In this document: positions 49,389 through 59,620 of the stretch, piece after piece
How positions within the stretch are numbered: position 1 is the stretch's first letter
Layout: every line of letters begins with the position of its first letter
NCBI RefSeq assembly: GCF_937873725.1
Contig: NZ_CALMYY010000099.1
Coordinates: forward strand, 1 to 60,687
DNA from: an uncultured Dietzia sp.
GTDB lineage: Bacteria > Actinomycetota > Actinomycetes > Mycobacteriales > Mycobacteriaceae
Reading direction: 5' to 3'
DNA: 60,687 bases
Position numbers and translations under genes: made by a program
Notes under the pieces: generated by a model
Database searches by the model: none
What the model was told of the DNA's origin: nothing
What the model saw: only the letters and a program-made list of their open reading frames with translations

Positions 49389-50691
49389 CCCGTGGGCCGT
49401 CACCCGCTTCGCCGAGCACCACGTGGTGCTGCCCATCGCGGTGATCGGGGAGCTGGAGGCCAAGCGGCACCATCCCGAGCTCGGCTACTTCGCCCGGGAG
49501 TCCCTGCGGCTGCTCGAGGACCTCCGCCTGCGGCACGGTCGGCTCGACGGGGACCTGCCCGTCACCGACCAGGGCGGCACCCTGAGGGTGGAGCTCAACC
49601 ACACCGATCAGGCGATCCTGCCCTCCGGGTTCCGCAACACCGGCGAGGACTCCCGGATCCTCGCGTGCGCGCTCAACCTCCGCGCGGAGGGCCTCGACAC
49701 CGTCCTCGTGTCCAAGGACGTGCCGCTCCGGGTCAAGGCCGGTTCGGTGGGCCTGCCCGCGGACGAGTACCACGCCCAGGACGTCGTGCTCACCGGCTAC
49801 AGCGGGGTCACCGACCTCCCCGCCACGCAGGAGCTGGTGGACACCCTGTTCTCCGACGGCGGGGCCTCGCCGCTCACGGCCCGCGCCGCCGGCCTGGACG
49901 AGCAGACCCCGGTGCACTGCGGGGTCCGGGTCCAGACCGCGTCGTCCTCGGCCCTGGCCCGCGTCACCGACGGCGGCGGACTCAGGGTGGTCCGCGGCGA
50001 CGTCGAGGTGTTCGGGCTTCGGGGCCGCTCCGCCGAGCAGCGGATCGCGATCGACTGCCTGCTCGACGAGTCGATCGGCATCGTCTCGCTCGGCGGGCGG
50101 GCCGGCACCGGCAAGTCGGCCCTGGCCCTGTGCGCGGGACTGGAGTCGGTGCTGGAGCGTCGCCGGCACCGCAAGATCGTGGTGTTCCGTCCGCTGTACG
50201 CCGTGGGCGGGCAGGAGCTCGGCTACCTGCCGGGCAGCGAGTCGGAGAAGATGTCCCCGTGGGCCCAGGCCGTGTTCGACACCCTCGAGGGACTGGTCAG
50301 CGAGAACGTCATCGACGAGGTCATGGACCGGGACATCCTCGAGGTGCTGCCCCTGACCCACATCCGCGGCCGGAGCCTGCACGACTCGTTCGTGATCGTC
50401 GACGAGGCCCAGTCGCTCGAGCGCAACGTCCTTCTCACCGTCCTCTCGCGGCTGGGCACCGGGTCCAGGGTGGTGCTCACCCACGACGTGGCCCAGCGCG
50501 ACAACCTGCGCGTCGGCCGCCACGACGGGATCCAGGCCGTGGTGGAGAAGCTCAAGGGGCATCCGCTGTTCGCGCACGTCACGCTCAACCGCTCGGAGCG
50601 CTCGGCGATCGCCGAGCTCGTCACCACGATGCTGGAGGAGTTCCACCCCGACAGCCTCCCCGGCGAGCTGCGCCGGATCCGCGCTGCATGA
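49336..50691 (+). CDS. PIN-domain / PhoH-like ATPase (PhoH2)
   Basis: A 451-residue two-domain protein. Residues 1-150 form a PIN RNase domain with acidic positions Asp11, Glu39, Asp105 and a terminal Asp near 121-128; residues 215-451 form the PhoH helicase-like ATPase with Walker A GRAGTGKS at 254-261 and DEAQSLER near 357. Mycobacterial PhoH2 unwinds and cuts RNA and acts as the toxin of a toxin-antitoxin pair. GTG start with AGGAG 49326-49330. Same position relative to glyA and fum as in M. tuberculosis, apart from the inserted island. Confidence 0.92.
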   Translation: MTDTVRTYVLDTSVLLSDPWAVTRFAEHHVVLPIAVIGELEAKRHHPELGYFARESLRLLEDLRLRHGRLDGDLPVTDQGGTLRVELNHTDQAILPSGFRNTGEDSRILACALNLRAEGLDTVLVSKDVPLRVKAGSVGLPADEYHAQDVVLTGYSGVTDLPATQELVDTLFSDGGASPLTARAAGLDEQTPVHCGVRVQTASSSALARVTDGGGLRVVRGDVEVFGLRGRSAEQRIAIDCLLDESIGIVSLGGRAGTGKSALALCAGLESVLERRRHRKIVVFRPLYAVGGQELGYLPGSESEKMSPWAQAVFDTLEGLVSENVIDEVMDRDILEVLPLTHIRGRSLHDSFVIVDEAQSLERNVLLTVLSRLGTGSRVVLTHDVAQRDNLRVGRHDGIQAVVEKLKGHPLFAHVTLNRSERSAIAELVTTMLEEFHPDSLPGELRRIRAA

Positions 50692-50777
50692 GGCCTCGCA
50701 CACGGGAGGAGGCCGGTCGTGGGATGATTCCCAACGGGCGCAGCGCCCAGACCGTCTTCTCACCCCGGAGGTATTCC

Positions 50778-51293
50778 ATGTCCCGTCGCTCCAGCCTGGC
50801 TCGTGCACTCCCGCTCGTCGCCGCGGTCGCCCTGACGCTGACCGCGTGCGGTGAACAGACCCCCGGGGGCGTGCAGGAGTCCGGTGGCGAGCAGGCGTCG
50901 GCGCAGGCCGAGCAGGCGGACGCGAACAATCCGATCGTCGTGAAGATCGGTGAGGACGAGTTCGCCACCAACATGGCCATCTTCCGCAAGTACGAGGAGG
51001 CCAAGGGCGGTCCGCTCGCCCTCCAGGCCCCGGTCGCCCCGGCCGAGGACCTGGACGGCGGGAAGAGGCAGAACTACGCCTCGGGGACCGTCTTCTGGTC
51101 GCCGGAGACCGGGGCGCACATCGTCCGCGGCCAGATCCTCACCACCTACTACGACAACGGCGGGCCCGGCGGCACGCTCGGCTGGCCGGTCAGCGACGAG
51201 GCGGTCGACGGCGAGGCGGTCTTCACCGATTTCCAGCGCGGTCAGATCCGCCTGGAGAACCAGGCCATCCGGGTGATCGAGCAGGCCGGGTAG
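50778..51293 (+). CDS. LGFP-repeat lipoprotein
   Basis: A 171-residue precursor with a signal peptide and lipobox LTAC (Cys near residue 23), then a Gln/Ser/Glu-rich linker and an LGFP-type cell-wall repeat: YASGTVFWSPETGAHIVRGQILTTYYDNGGPGGTLGWPVSDEA followed by FTDFQRGQIRLE. LGFP repeats occur in mycolata cell-envelope proteins and are thought to bind arabinogalactan or peptidoglycan, which supports the taxonomic assignment. CGGAGG ribosome site. Converges with fumC, 12 nt apart. Confidence 0.85.
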   Translation: MSRRSSLARALPLVAAVALTLTACGEQTPGGVQESGGEQASAQAEQADANNPIVVKIGEDEFATNMAIFRKYEEAKGGPLALQAPVAPAEDLDGGKRQNYASGTVFWSPETGAHIVRGQILTTYYDNGGPGGTLGWPVSDEAVDGEAVFTDFQRGQIRLENQAIRVIEQAG

Positions 51294-51305
51294 GCCGGCA
51301 CCGCG

Positions 51306-52709
51306 TCACCGGCGCCTGTCGAGGCCCGTCATCCCCAGGACGTCGAGGCGGCGGTCCAGCTCGTCCCGGCTCAGCGGGTCGGGGACGAACCCCAGGGCGA
51401 TCACGGCCTCGCGGATCGTGATCCCCTCGGCCAGCGCGTGCTTGGCCACCCGGGCGGCCTCCTCGTAGCCGATCGCCGAGTTGAGCGGCGTGACGATCGA
51501 CGGGGAGGACTCGGCGAGCCGACGCATCCGATCGGCGTCGGGCTCGATCCCGTCGATGCAGCGTTCGGCGAACAGCGTCATGGACGTGGAGAGGATCCGC
51601 ACCGACTCCAGGACGTTGCGCGCCATCACGGGGATGGCGGTGTTGAGCTCGAAGGCGCCGGACGCGCCGGCCCAGGCGACCGCGGCGTCGTTGCCCACGA
51701 CCTGCGCCGCGACCTGCGCGACGGTCTCGCAGAGCACCGGATTGACCTTGCCGGGCATGATCGACGACCCGGGCTGCAGGTCCGGGAGGTGGATCTCGGA
51801 CAGGCCGGTCATGGGACCCGAGCCCATCCACCGGATGTCGTTGGCGATCTTGGTGAGCGAGACGGCGATCGTCCGCAGCGCCCCGGAGAGCTCCACGAGA
51901 CCGTCCCGGGCGGACTGCGCCTCGAACGGGTCCACGGCCAGGCTCAACTCGTCGAGCCCGGTGAGCGACCGGAGCTCCTCCACCACCGCGGACCCGAAAC
52001 CGTCCGGCGCGTTGAGGCCGGTGCCGGCGGCGGTGCCGCCGATCGGGAGTTCGCCCACGCGGGGGAGGGTGGCGCGCACGCGCTCGATCCCGGCCCTGAG
52101 CTGGCGGGCGTATCCTCCGAACTCCTGGCCCAGGGTCACGGGGACGGCGTCCATGAGGTGGGTCCGTCCGGATTTGACCACGTCCCGCCAGTCGGCGGCC
52201 TTCGACTCGAACGACTCGGCCAGGACGCGCAGGGCGGGCACGAGGTCGGAGACCACGACCTCGGTCGCCGCGACGTGGGTGGCCGTGGGGAAGGTGTCGT
52301 TGGAGGACTGCGACATGTTCACGTGGTCGTTCGGGTGGACGGTGACGCCCCCGGCCGCGCACACCGAGGCGATGACCTCGTTGGTGTTCATGTTGGAGCT
52401 GGTCCCGGAGCCGGTCTGGAAGACGTCGACGGGGAAGTGCTCGTCGAGGTGGCCCTCGGCGATCCTGCCGGCGGCCGCGACGATCGCGTCGACCCTCTCG
52501 GGGTCGAGCAGCCCGAGCCGACCGTTGACCGTGGCGCAGGCGGCCTTGAGGAGGCCGAGTGCGCGGATCTGCGCCCGCTCGAGGCCGCGGCCCGAGACCG
52601 GGAAGTTCTCCACGGCGCGCTGTGTCTGCGCCCGCCACAGCGCGTCGGCGGGCACCCGGACCTCGCCCATGGTGTCGTGCTCGATGCGGAATTCACTCTG
52701 GTCGGCCAT
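51306..52709 (-). CDS. fumC: Class II fumarate hydratase
   Basis: Fe-independent fumarase of the TCA cycle, 467 residues. Family signature [11 protein letters not shown] at 314-324, substrate segments [11 protein letters not shown] near 101-111 and [10 protein letters not shown] near 134-143, and SGRTHLMDA near 180. ATG at 52707-52709. A 13-bp hairpin separates it from glpX upstream, so it probably has its own promoter despite lying in the same direction. Orthologue of M. tuberculosis Fum (Rv1098c) by position. Confidence 0.95.
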   Translation of the reverse strand: MADQSEFRIEHDTMGEVRVPADALWRAQTQRAVENFPVSGRGLERAQIRALGLLKAACATVNGRLGLLDPERVDAIVAAAGRIAEGHLDEHFPVDVFQTGSGTSSNMNTNEVIASVCAAGGVTVHPNDHVNMSQSSNDTFPTATHVAATEVVVSDLVPALRVLAESFESKAADWRDVVKSGRTHLMDAVPVTLGQEFGGYARQLRAGIERVRATLPRVGELPIGGTAAGTGLNAPDGFGSAVVEELRSLTGLDELSLAVDPFEAQSARDGLVELSGALRTIAVSLTKIANDIRWMGSGPMTGLSEIHLPDLQPGSSIMPGKVNPVLCETVAQVAAQVVGNDAAVAWAGASGAFELNTAIPVMARNVLESVRILSTSMTLFAERCIDGIEPDADRMRRLAESSPSIVTPLNSAIGYEEAARVAKHALAEGITIREAVIALGFVPDPLSRDELDRRLDVLGMTGLDRRR

Positions 52710-52725
52710 GACGGCCAGAGTAGGC

Positions 52726-52765
52726 GGGCCCGCCGCGCGCTGCAGGGCGGCGGCGCGGCGGGCCC
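52726..52765 (-). terminator. Hairpin between glpX and fumC
   Basis: GGGCCCGCCGCGC (52726-52738) and its exact reverse complement (52753-52765) enclose a 14-nt loop, immediately downstream of the glpX stop on the minus strand. Confidence 0.7.
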
Positions 52766-52772
52766 GGGGGGA

Positions 52773-53783
52773 TCAGCCGTCCTGGGAGCCCTGGCCGTAG
52801 TCGACCGCCGAGAACTCGCGGAGCTTCTCCATGCGGTGGCGCGCCTCGACGTGGCGGACGGTGCCGGACTTCGAGCGCATCACGAGCGAGCGCGTGATGG
52901 CGCCGTTGGCGCGGTAGCTCACGCCGCGGACCATGTCGCCGTTGGTGATGCCCGTCGCGGCGAAGAAGCAGTTGTCCCCCTTGACCAGGTCGTCCGTGCC
53001 GAGGATCGCGTCCACGTCGAGCCCGGCGTCGACGGCCTTCTGGCGCTCCGCCTCGTCCTGCGGCCACAGCTGGCCCTGGATCTCGCCGCCCATGCACTTC
53101 ATGGCGCAGGCGGTGATGATCCCCTCGGGGGTGCCGCCGACGCCCATGAGCATGTCCACCGAGCTCTCGTCGGACGCCGCGGCGACGCCGCCGGCCACGT
53201 CGCCGTCCATGATCAGCCGGACCTTGGCGCCCGCGGCACGGATCTCGGCGATCAGCTCCGCGTGGCGGGGACGGTCGAGCACGCAGACCGTCAGGTCGCC
53301 GACGTCCATGTTCTTGGCCTTGGCGACGGACCGGACGTTCCACTCGGTGGACCGGGACAGGTCGATGTGGCCGACCGCCTCGGGCCCGACCGCGATCTTG
53401 CGCATGTAGAACACCGCGGACGGGTCGAACATGGATCCGCGCTCGGCCACCGCGATGACGGCGATGGAGTTGGGGCGGCCCTCCGCCATGAGGCGCGTGC
53501 CGTCGATCGGGTCCACGGCCACGTCCACGGCCGGCCCGTCGCCGGTCCCGACCTTCTCGCCGTTGTACAGCATGGGCGCCTCGTCCTTCTCGCCCTCGCC
53601 GATCACCACGACCCCGTCCATGTCCACGGTGCCGATGAGTTCGCGCATGGCGTCCACGGCGGCACCGTCGCCGCCGTTCTTGTCACCCCGGCCCACCCAG
53701 CGTCCGGCGGCGAGGGCGGCGGCCTCGGTCACGCGGACCAGTTCCATGGCGAGGTTTCGGTCGGGGCGCTTGGCGTCTGACAT
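52773..53783 (-). CDS. glpX: Class II fructose-1,6-bisphosphatase
   Basis: Gluconeogenic phosphatase of 336 residues. Metal and substrate motifs: [16 protein letters not shown] at 61-76, DPIDGT at 91-96, then [28 protein letters not shown] near 190-217. Essential for growth on fatty acids and other non-sugar substrates in mycolata, which fits an organism living on CoA-thioester catabolism. ATG at 53781-53783; divergent from the DUF4245 gene. Orthologue by position of Rv1099c. Confidence 0.95.
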   Translation of the reverse strand: MSDAKRPDRNLAMELVRVTEAAALAAGRWVGRGDKNGGDGAAVDAMRELIGTVDMDGVVVIGEGEKDEAPMLYNGEKVGTGDGPAVDVAVDPIDGTRLMAEGRPNSIAVIAVAERGSMFDPSAVFYMRKIAVGPEAVGHIDLSRSTEWNVRSVAKAKNMDVGDLTVCVLDRPRHAELIAEIRAAGAKVRLIMDGDVAGGVAAASDESSVDMLMGVGGTPEGIITACAMKCMGGEIQGQLWPQDEAERQKAVDAGLDVDAILGTDDLVKGDNCFFAATGITNGDMVRGVSYRANGAITRSLVMRSKSGTVRHVEARHRMEKLREFSAVDYGQGSQDG

Positions 53784-53931
53784 GGGGCGTAGGGCTCCTC
53801 GGGTAGCTCCGCGGCGTCGACGTGATCACGCGCGGCACGGTGGGGGATGTAATGGCCCATTGTTCCACCTCGCCGCCCCCGTCGGGGGCCGCGCGCCGGA
53901 GTTGCCCCGGGTGGGTGGGATACTCGCAGCC

Positions 53932-54495
53932 GTGGCCGAGGCGAAACCGAGAATCCTGCAGGGCAACCGCGACATGTTCTGGTCCGTGGTGGTGCTCATG
54001 GCGATCATCGGGATCTTCGCGGGCGTGGCCGGCCAATGCACCTTCAGTCCCTCCGGGCCGCAGCAGGGGGCGATCCCGCAGTTCGATGCCGACGCCTCGC
54101 TGCGTCAGGACGCGCGCGGTCTGGACTTCCCCATCCGGTCGCCGGAGGTCCCCGAGGGGTGGACCTCCAACTCGGGCCGCGTCGAGGCCTTTGCCGGGAC
54201 CACGTCGAGCCACGTCGGGTGGGTGACGGGGGAGCGCAGCTTCGTCGAGCTCGTCCAGTCCGACGCCCCGGAGGACGCGTTCCGGTCCCTGAACGGCGGG
54301 CCGCGGCCCGGCCGCACCATCATCCCGATCGGCGGTCGGGAGTGGACCGTGCTCACCGGGGACGACGTCCGTCCCGTGTGGGTGCTCGACCTGGACGACG
54401 TCCGCGTGGCGGTCACCGGCTCGGCCACCACCTCGGACTTCGAGGCGCTCGCCGCGGCGGTCCAGGTCGCGGAGCCGCTCCCGCGGGGGCGGTGA
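53932..54495 (+). CDS. DUF4245 membrane-anchored protein
   Basis: A 187-residue protein with one transmembrane segment (MFWSVVVLMAIIGIFAGVAGQCTF near 15-38) and an extracellular domain containing LDFPIRSPEVPEGWTSNSGRVE, WVTGERSFVELVQS and VLTGDDVRPVWVLDLDDVRVAVTGSA. Matches Rv1100, next to glpX in M. tuberculosis. Function unknown; restricted to actinobacteria. The GTG at 53932 has no ribosome site but a GATACT -10 box at 53919-53924, so the message is probably leaderless. Confidence 0.85.
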   Translation: MAEAKPRILQGNRDMFWSVVVLMAIIGIFAGVAGQCTFSPSGPQQGAIPQFDADASLRQDARGLDFPIRSPEVPEGWTSNSGRVEAFAGTTSSHVGWVTGERSFVELVQSDAPEDAFRSLNGGPRPGRTIIPIGGREWTVLTGDDVRPVWVLDLDDVRVAVTGSATTSDFEALAAAVQVAEPLPRGR

Positions 54496-54518
54496 CCCCG
54501 GGCCCGGCCCGACGGGGC

Positions 54519-54752
54519 TCAGTTCCCGCGGTCGGCGCCCTCGTCGTCGTCGCCCAACACCGCGTCGATCCGGTCCCGCGCCCCGTCGAGGTGCTCGGCG
54601 CACCGCGCGGCGAGGTCCTCGCCCCGCTCCCACAGGGCGAGGGAGGCGTCCAGGTCCTGGCCGCCGGCCTCGAGGATGCGGACCACCTCGATCAGCTCGT
54701 CCCGGGCCTGTTCGTATCCGAGCTCGGAGACGGGGGTCTGCTCGTCTGACAT
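54519..54752 (-). CDS. xseB: Exodeoxyribonuclease VII small subunit
   Basis: A 77-residue helical protein: [43 protein letters not shown], the complete XseB family pattern. Binds XseA to form exonuclease VII, which degrades single-stranded DNA. Start overlaps the xseA stop (ATGA), so translation is coupled. Converges with the DUF4245 gene 23 nt away. Acidic C-terminal tail DDDEGAD is unremarkable. Confidence 0.92.
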   Translation of the reverse strand: MSDEQTPVSELGYEQARDELIEVVRILEAGGQDLDASLALWERGEDLAARCAEHLDGARDRIDAVLGDDDEGADRGN

Positions 54753-56053
54753 CAGGACTGCTCCTCGGTGGTGGTCGGTGTGGTGGGTGCCGCGGTGGTG
54801 CGTCCCGCCGCGGGGGTCGAGCCGAGCACGGCGGCGGACAGCGCCCCGTCGGACACCCGGATGCGCAGCTGGGACCCGGGCGGGGCGTGGGCGATCGAGG
54901 AGACCACCCTGCCGTCGTGGTCCCCGGCGACGGACTGGACCACCGCGTACCCGCGCGCGAGGGTCGCGGCCGGACCGAGCGTGGTGAGGCGCGCCGACAG
55001 GTGACCCAGCGAGGTGGACTCGGTGTGGACGATCCTGGTGATGTCCCGGCGGGCCGCCCGGAGCGCCTCCGCCACCACCTCCGCGCGCGAGGCGACGATC
55101 CCGTGCGGGTCGGCCATGACCGGTCGTGAGCGGAGGGCGGCCAGCTGGTGGCGTTCGCGCTCCAGCCACCCGCGGAGGGCGCGCGCGGTGCGGGCGCGGG
55201 CCTCGGCGATCCGGCGACGTTCCTCGGCGACGTCCGGGACCACGCGCTTGGCGGCGTCCGTGGGGGTGGCGGCGCGCAGGTCGGCGACCAGGTCCGAGAG
55301 CGGGGAGTCCGGCTCGTGGCCGATCGCGCTCACCACGGGCGTCCGGCAGCGGGAGATCGCCCGGACCAGGGCCTCATCGGAGAAGGGCAGGAGATCCTCG
55401 ACCGACCCGCCGCCGCGGGCGAGGATGATCACGTCGACCCCGGGATCGGCGTCGAGCTCGGCCAGGGCGTCCAGGATCTGCGGCACCGCCGTCGGTCCCT
55501 GGACCGCGGTGTTGCGGATGGCGAAGCGCACGTCGGGCCACCGCCCGCGGGCCACCTCCACCACGTCGCGTTCGGCGGCGCTCGCGCGGCCCGTGACGAG
55601 GCCCACGCAGGTGGGCAGGAACGGTAGCGGCCGCTTGAGGCGGGGGTCGAAGATCCCCTCGGCGGCCAGCGCCTGCTTGAGCCTCTCGATCCGGGCCAGT
55701 AGCTCGCCCACCCCCACCGGCCGGATCTCCGAGACCTGGAGCGAGAACGACCCTCTGCCCGTGTAGAACCGTGGTGTCCCGCGGACCACCACCCGGCTGC
55801 CCTCCGTCACGGGCACGGGGGACTCGGAGATGAGCCTGGGCGGGCAGGTGAGGGTCAGCGAGTTGTCCACCGACGGGTCACGCAGGGTGAGGAACGCCGT
55901 CCGCGTGCCCGGCCGGAGGCTGAGCTGGGTGATCTGCCCCTCGACCCAGACGGCCCCCAGGCGGTGGATCCACTGGGCGATCTGGTCGGAGACCACCCGG
56001 ACCGGCCACGGCTGTTCGGGGCTGGAGGGGGTCCTGGCCGATCCGGTGGTCAC
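54752..56053 (-). CDS. xseA: Exodeoxyribonuclease VII large subunit
   Basis: A 433-residue subunit: OB-fold with [25 protein letters not shown] near 35-58, catalytic-domain segments [27 protein letters not shown] near 133-160, [24 protein letters not shown] near 205-228 and [24 protein letters not shown] near 240. Forms exonuclease VII with xseB. It starts with GTG-less ATG at 56051-56053, overlapping the stop of the upstream lipid-droplet-like gene by four bases. Confidence 0.95.
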   Translation of the reverse strand: MTTGSARTPSSPEQPWPVRVVSDQIAQWIHRLGAVWVEGQITQLSLRPGTRTAFLTLRDPSVDNSLTLTCPPRLISESPVPVTEGSRVVVRGTPRFYTGRGSFSLQVSEIRPVGVGELLARIERLKQALAAEGIFDPRLKRPLPFLPTCVGLVTGRASAAERDVVEVARGRWPDVRFAIRNTAVQGPTAVPQILDALAELDADPGVDVIILARGGGSVEDLLPFSDEALVRAISRCRTPVVSAIGHEPDSPLSDLVADLRAATPTDAAKRVVPDVAEERRRIAEARARTARALRGWLERERHQLAALRSRPVMADPHGIVASRAEVVAEALRAARRDITRIVHTESTSLGHLSARLTTLGPAATLARGYAVVQSVAGDHDGRVVSSIAHAPPGSQLRIRVSDGALSAAVLGSTPAAGRTTAAPTTPTTTEEQS

Positions 56054-56421
56054 GTGGCGCGGGGGGCCACGCGGCCTGACGGGACGTCCGGGTCGTCGGG
56101 GTCGTCGTCACCCCCGGTCGGGGAGGCGGTCCCGTACCGGTCGTCCGGGTCCGCCCGGTCCTCGTCGAAGGTCGCCCATTCCGGCTGGTCGGACCTCGAG
56201 GGGAAGACCGAGGCGATCACCCTGTCACCCTTGACGGCGAGCGCGGTGAGGGTCTGACCGGCGTGGAGATACGACTGCACCAGTCCGCCGGCCACCCGGA
56301 CGGGGACGGTCGGCAGCGAGGCGACGGCCTCGACCGTCCGGCCGGGGAGGGCGGCCGCGTGCTCGACCACGGAGGCGGCGAGTCCGATCGAGGCGCGGGT
56401 GAGGAGGAAGGGACGGAGCAT
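56050..56421 (-). CDS. Lipid-droplet-associated-like protein (Rv1109c family)
   Basis: A 123-residue protein: amphipathic helices [57 protein letters not shown] cover the first 65 residues and a disordered acidic tail ([12 protein letters not shown]) ends it. It lies between xseA and ispH exactly as Rv1109c does in M. tuberculosis; that family is annotated as lipid-droplet-associated, though evidence is slim. Divergent from ispH, with 71 bp between starts. Overlaps the xseA start. Confidence 0.75.
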   Translation of the reverse strand: MLRPFLLTRASIGLAASVVEHAAALPGRTVEAVASLPTVPVRVAGGLVQSYLHAGQTLTALAVKGDRVIASVFPSRSDQPEWATFDEDRADPDDRYGTASPTGGDDDPDDPDVPSGRVAPRAT

Positions 56422-56492
56422 GGGAACCTCTCTGCCGGGGGCGTCCGGGAGGCGTGATGGTCGAAAGTCACCCTGAACCGTACCCTGGGGTC

Positions 56493-57473
56493 ATGACCGA
56501 GCAGACCGACATGATCGCCGAACCGGCCACCAGGCGAGTGCTTCTCGCTGAACCGCGCGGCTACTGCGCCGGCGTCGACCGGGCCGTCGAGACGGTCGAG
56601 CAGGCCCTGGCCACGCACGGTGCCCCGCTGTACGTGCGCAAGGAGATCGTCCACAACAAGCACGTGGTGGAGTCCTTCCAGGACCAGGGCGTGATCTTTG
56701 TCGACGAGACCGACGAGGTCCCGCGCGGGTCCAACCTCGTGTTCTCCGCGCACGGCGTCTCGCCGGCGGTGCGGGAGAGCGCGCTGAAGCTGGAGCTCAC
56801 CACGTTCGACGCCACCTGCCCGCTGGTGACCAAGGTGCACACCGAGGTCAAGCGCTTCGCCCGCGAGGGCTACCAGATCCTGCTGGTGGGTCACGAGGGC
56901 CACGAGGAGGTCGAGGGGACCGCGGGGGAGGCGCCCGACGTGGTGACCCTGGTCGACGGCCCCGGGTCCGTCGACGCCCTCGAGATCCCGGTGGACACCG
57001 AGAAGCTCATCTGGCTCTCGCAGACCACGCTCAGCGTGGACGAGACCATGGAGACGGTGCGCCGCCTCAAGCAGAAGTACCCCACGCTGATCGACCCGCC
57101 CTCGGATGACATCTGCTACGCCACCCAGAACCGGCAGACCGCGGTCAAGGCCATGGCGCCGCAGTGCGACCTGGTGATCGTGGTGGGGTCGCAGAACTCG
57201 TCGAACTCCGTGCGGCTGGTGGAGGTCGCGCTCCAGGCCGGTGCCCGCGACAGTCACCTGGTGGACTACGCAAAGGAGATCGACACCGCCTGGCTCGAGG
57301 GCGTCGGTACGGTGGGGGTGACCTCGGGCGCCTCCGTGCCGGAGATCCTCGTCCGCGGCGTCCTGGACCTCCTGGCCGAGCACGGCTACACGGACGTCTC
57401 CACGGTCCGCACGGCGCAGGAGACCATCACCTTCTCCCTGCCCCGCGAGCTGCGCCTGAGCCAGAAGGCCTGA
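56493..57473 (+). CDS. ispH: 4-hydroxy-3-methylbut-2-enyl diphosphate reductase
   Basis: Last enzyme of the MEP isoprenoid pathway, an iron-sulfur reductase yielding IPP and DMAPP. The 326-residue product has the three cluster cysteines: [11 protein letters not shown] (Cys25), [12 protein letters not shown] (Cys109) and [12 protein letters not shown] (Cys208), plus GSQNSSNS near 231. The ATG at 56493 lies six bases after a TACCCT -10 box, so it is probably leaderless; longer upstream frames are not conserved. Orthologue by position of lytB2 (Rv1110). Confidence 0.95.
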   Translation: MTEQTDMIAEPATRRVLLAEPRGYCAGVDRAVETVEQALATHGAPLYVRKEIVHNKHVVESFQDQGVIFVDETDEVPRGSNLVFSAHGVSPAVRESALKLELTTFDATCPLVTKVHTEVKRFAREGYQILLVGHEGHEEVEGTAGEAPDVVTLVDGPGSVDALEIPVDTEKLIWLSQTTLSVDETMETVRRLKQKYPTLIDPPSDDICYATQNRQTAVKAMAPQCDLVIVVGSQNSSNSVRLVEVALQAGARDSHLVDYAKEIDTAWLEGVGTVGVTSGASVPEILVRGVLDLLAEHGYTDVSTVRTAQETITFSLPRELRLSQKA

Positions 57474-57479
57474 TCCGCG

Positions 57480-57531
57480 CGCAGCGCCCCGGCACCCCGA
57501 CCTAGCGGCGGGCGTGGGCCGGGGCGCTGCG
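57480..57531. terminator. Bidirectional terminator between ispH and the membrane protein gene
   Basis: CGCAGCGCCCCGGC (57480-57493) and its exact complement (57518-57531) form a 14-bp stem around a 24-nt loop that includes the stop codon of the converging gene. Confidence 0.75.
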
Positions 57532-57993
57532 ATGCGGGCGGGCCGCCGCCGCACGGCCCGAGCGGGGCTCAAGGACGTACGCGCGGATGAGGGCGACGGC
57601 CACCACCACGAGCGTGGTGACGATCATCAGCGGGAACCGCGTGGCCAGGGGCAGGATCAACGAGACCAGCTGGCTCCGCGAGAACATCTGGGCGGTCAGC
57701 CCGGCACCGGCGATCACGGACACCAGCGGGACGATGACGGTCATGACGATGGGCGGCTGGACGCCGGCCACGAACACCGACCGCCGGGCCACGGCCAGGA
57801 CAGCGACGAGGCATCCGAGGAAGAAGGCGACGGTGAACCCCGCGCCGAGCGCGCCGGTGACCGAATCGATGGCCACCCCGGTCAGCGAGATGGCCACCGC
57901 GAGGAGCACCGCGGTCCAGGCGGGGAGCCCGCGAACGGACGCGATGACGGACCTCTCGTCCGCCGGGACCCTTCCACTCCTGCGTGTACTCAC
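57502..57993 (-). CDS. Four-helix membrane protein, DUF6542-like (Rv1111c position)
   Basis: A 163-residue protein with four hydrophobic helices (AWTAVLLAVAISLTGVAIDSV, GFTVAFFLGCLVAVLAVA, PIVMTVIVPLVSVIAGAGL, FPLMIVTTLVVVAVALIRAYV) and a basic C-terminus. It occupies the place of Rv1111c. The GTG at 57991-57993 is preceded at eight bases by TAGAGT, a leaderless-type -10 box. Function unknown. Confidence 0.78.
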   Translation of the reverse strand: MSTRRSGRVPADERSVIASVRGLPAWTAVLLAVAISLTGVAIDSVTGALGAGFTVAFFLGCLVAVLAVARRSVFVAGVQPPIVMTVIVPLVSVIAGAGLTAQMFSRSQLVSLILPLATRFPLMIVTTLVVVAVALIRAYVLEPRSGRAAAARPHRSAPAHARR

Positions 57994-58004
57994 AGCGTGA
58001 GACT

Positions 58005-59522
58005 CTAGCCCTCGAGTCGGCGGGCGAGGAATCGACCGAAGCGACGCAGGGGGTTGGTCCCGGCCTCGGCCGGCGAGGGCCGTTCGCCCGTCACGGCCTC
58101 CGGATCGATGGGTCCGGGTGCGGGGGTCGGCTCCCCCGGGGACCCGGCAGACCCCGTGGTGGATCCGGTCGAGCGGCCGGCGACCTCGTCGTCGTCCCCT
58201 CCTCCGACAAGGACCGCGCCGCCGCCGGGAACGGGTCCCGTTCCCGGATCGACGGTGACGGCGCCGTGGTTCGGTCGCGCCTCCAGCATCCCGGCCATGA
58301 TCGCGCTGCTGCTCTTGCGCAGAGGAGCGAAGCGCGAACTCGACAACTCGCCCAGGAACGCGGTGAGGCGGCCCTCGTCCGTGGCGGACGCGAGGTCGGA
58401 GGCGGTGACGTCGCCGGTCCGCAGGTCGATCTGTTCGCCGAGGTAGCGCAGGATCACCGCGACCACCGCCAGCACCGGTACCGCGAGGAAGGCGCCGATG
58501 ATGCCGAACAGGGTGCTGCCCGCGGCCACGCCGAGCAGGACGACGACGGGGTGCAGGTTCATCGCCCGGGACTGGAGGATGGGCTGGAGGATGTTGCTCT
58601 CCAGCTGTTGTACCGCGACGATCACGACCAGGACGATGAGCGCGGTGGTGAACCCGTTGGCGACGAGCGCGATGAGCACCGCCAGCGCGCCGGCCGTCAC
58701 CGCACCGACGATGGGGATGAACCCCGCGAGGAACGTGATGACAGCCAGGGCCCACGCCAGCGGCACACCCAGGACCACGAGGGCGATCCCGATGAGCGCG
58801 GCGTCGACGAACGAGACGATCGCCTGCGTCCGGATGAACCCGCCGAGGGTGTTCCACGCGCGTGTGGCGACCTCCGTGAGGTGACGGCCGGCGTTGCGGC
58901 CGGCGATCCGGCGCACGAACGGGAGGAACCGCGGCCCGTCTTTGATGAAGAAGAACGTGAGGACCAGGACCAGGACCAGCGTGACGACGAGGGATCCCAC
59001 CGCGGTCACGCCGGTGAACACCCCGTTGGCGATCTGGTCGCCCCGGTCCTGGAGGGTGGAGCTGAGCTGGCCGAGGACCCCGTCGAGCTGTTCGTCCCGG
59101 ATGTTGAGCGGCGGACCACGCAGCCAGTCCTGCACCTCGCCGATCGCCTCGGAGGTCTGGTCCGCCAGCTGGACGCTCTGCTCGACGATCGACGGGGCGA
59201 TCAGCGCGATGACCCCCGCGACCACGCCGAGCGTCCCGACGACCGAGATGAGGGCGGCCAGCGACGCGGGGACACCGCGCCGGGTCATCCACCCCGTGGG
59301 TGGCCACAGCACCGTGGAGACGATGAGCGCGAGCAGGATCGGCAGGATGCCCACCCACAGGGCCCCGCCGATCCGGGAGAGGAGCCAGCCGGCCACCAGC
59401 ACGATGGCCAGGCGCAGCGCCCAGTCGGTCACCCACCGCCCGCCGATGCCGATGAGAACGGACCGGTCGACGTGGTCCTCGTCGCCACCGACGGGAGGCA
59501 GCGGCTTCGTGTCGTCACTCAT
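58005..59522 (-). CDS. AI-2E/PerM family transporter
   Basis: A 505-residue membrane protein with about eight helices. Family segments: GALWVGILPILLALIVSTVLWPPTGWMTRRGVPASLAALI near 50-90, then SFVDAALIGIALVVLGVPLAWALAVITFLAGFIPIVGAVTAGALAVLIAL near 250-300, and QQLESNILQPILQSRAMNLHPVVVLLGVAAGS. The last 110 residues are polar, Gly/Pro-rich and disordered. Start at ATG 59520-59522, just before the polar lead-in; ATGs further up lie in the divergent promoter. Substrate unknown despite the family name. Divergent from ychF. Confidence 0.88.
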   Translation of the reverse strand: MSDDTKPLPPVGGDEDHVDRSVLIGIGGRWVTDWALRLAIVLVAGWLLSRIGGALWVGILPILLALIVSTVLWPPTGWMTRRGVPASLAALISVVGTLGVVAGVIALIAPSIVEQSVQLADQTSEAIGEVQDWLRGPPLNIRDEQLDGVLGQLSSTLQDRGDQIANGVFTGVTAVGSLVVTLVLVLVLTFFFIKDGPRFLPFVRRIAGRNAGRHLTEVATRAWNTLGGFIRTQAIVSFVDAALIGIALVVLGVPLAWALAVITFLAGFIPIVGAVTAGALAVLIALVANGFTTALIVLVVIVAVQQLESNILQPILQSRAMNLHPVVVLLGVAAGSTLFGIIGAFLAVPVLAVVAVILRYLGEQIDLRTGDVTASDLASATDEGRLTAFLGELSSSRFAPLRKSSSAIMAGMLEARPNHGAVTVDPGTGPVPGGGAVLVGGGDDDEVAGRSTGSTTGSAGSPGEPTPAPGPIDPEAVTGERPSPAEAGTNPLRRFGRFLARRLEG

Positions 59523-59620
59523 GCACCACATGATGTCAGAGCACCCGTGGGGGCGCTTCCTCACGACGGCGCGGGTGGCGGGGCGGGAGTCGCCGGGGTC
59601 GGGCCGTAGACTGGTGCCTC

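Noticed and set aside
51294..51320. Terminator between the LGFP lipoprotein and fumC
   Set aside because: Only a five-base GCCGG/CCGGC pairing is visible in the 12-nt gap and the fumC end; too weak to call.
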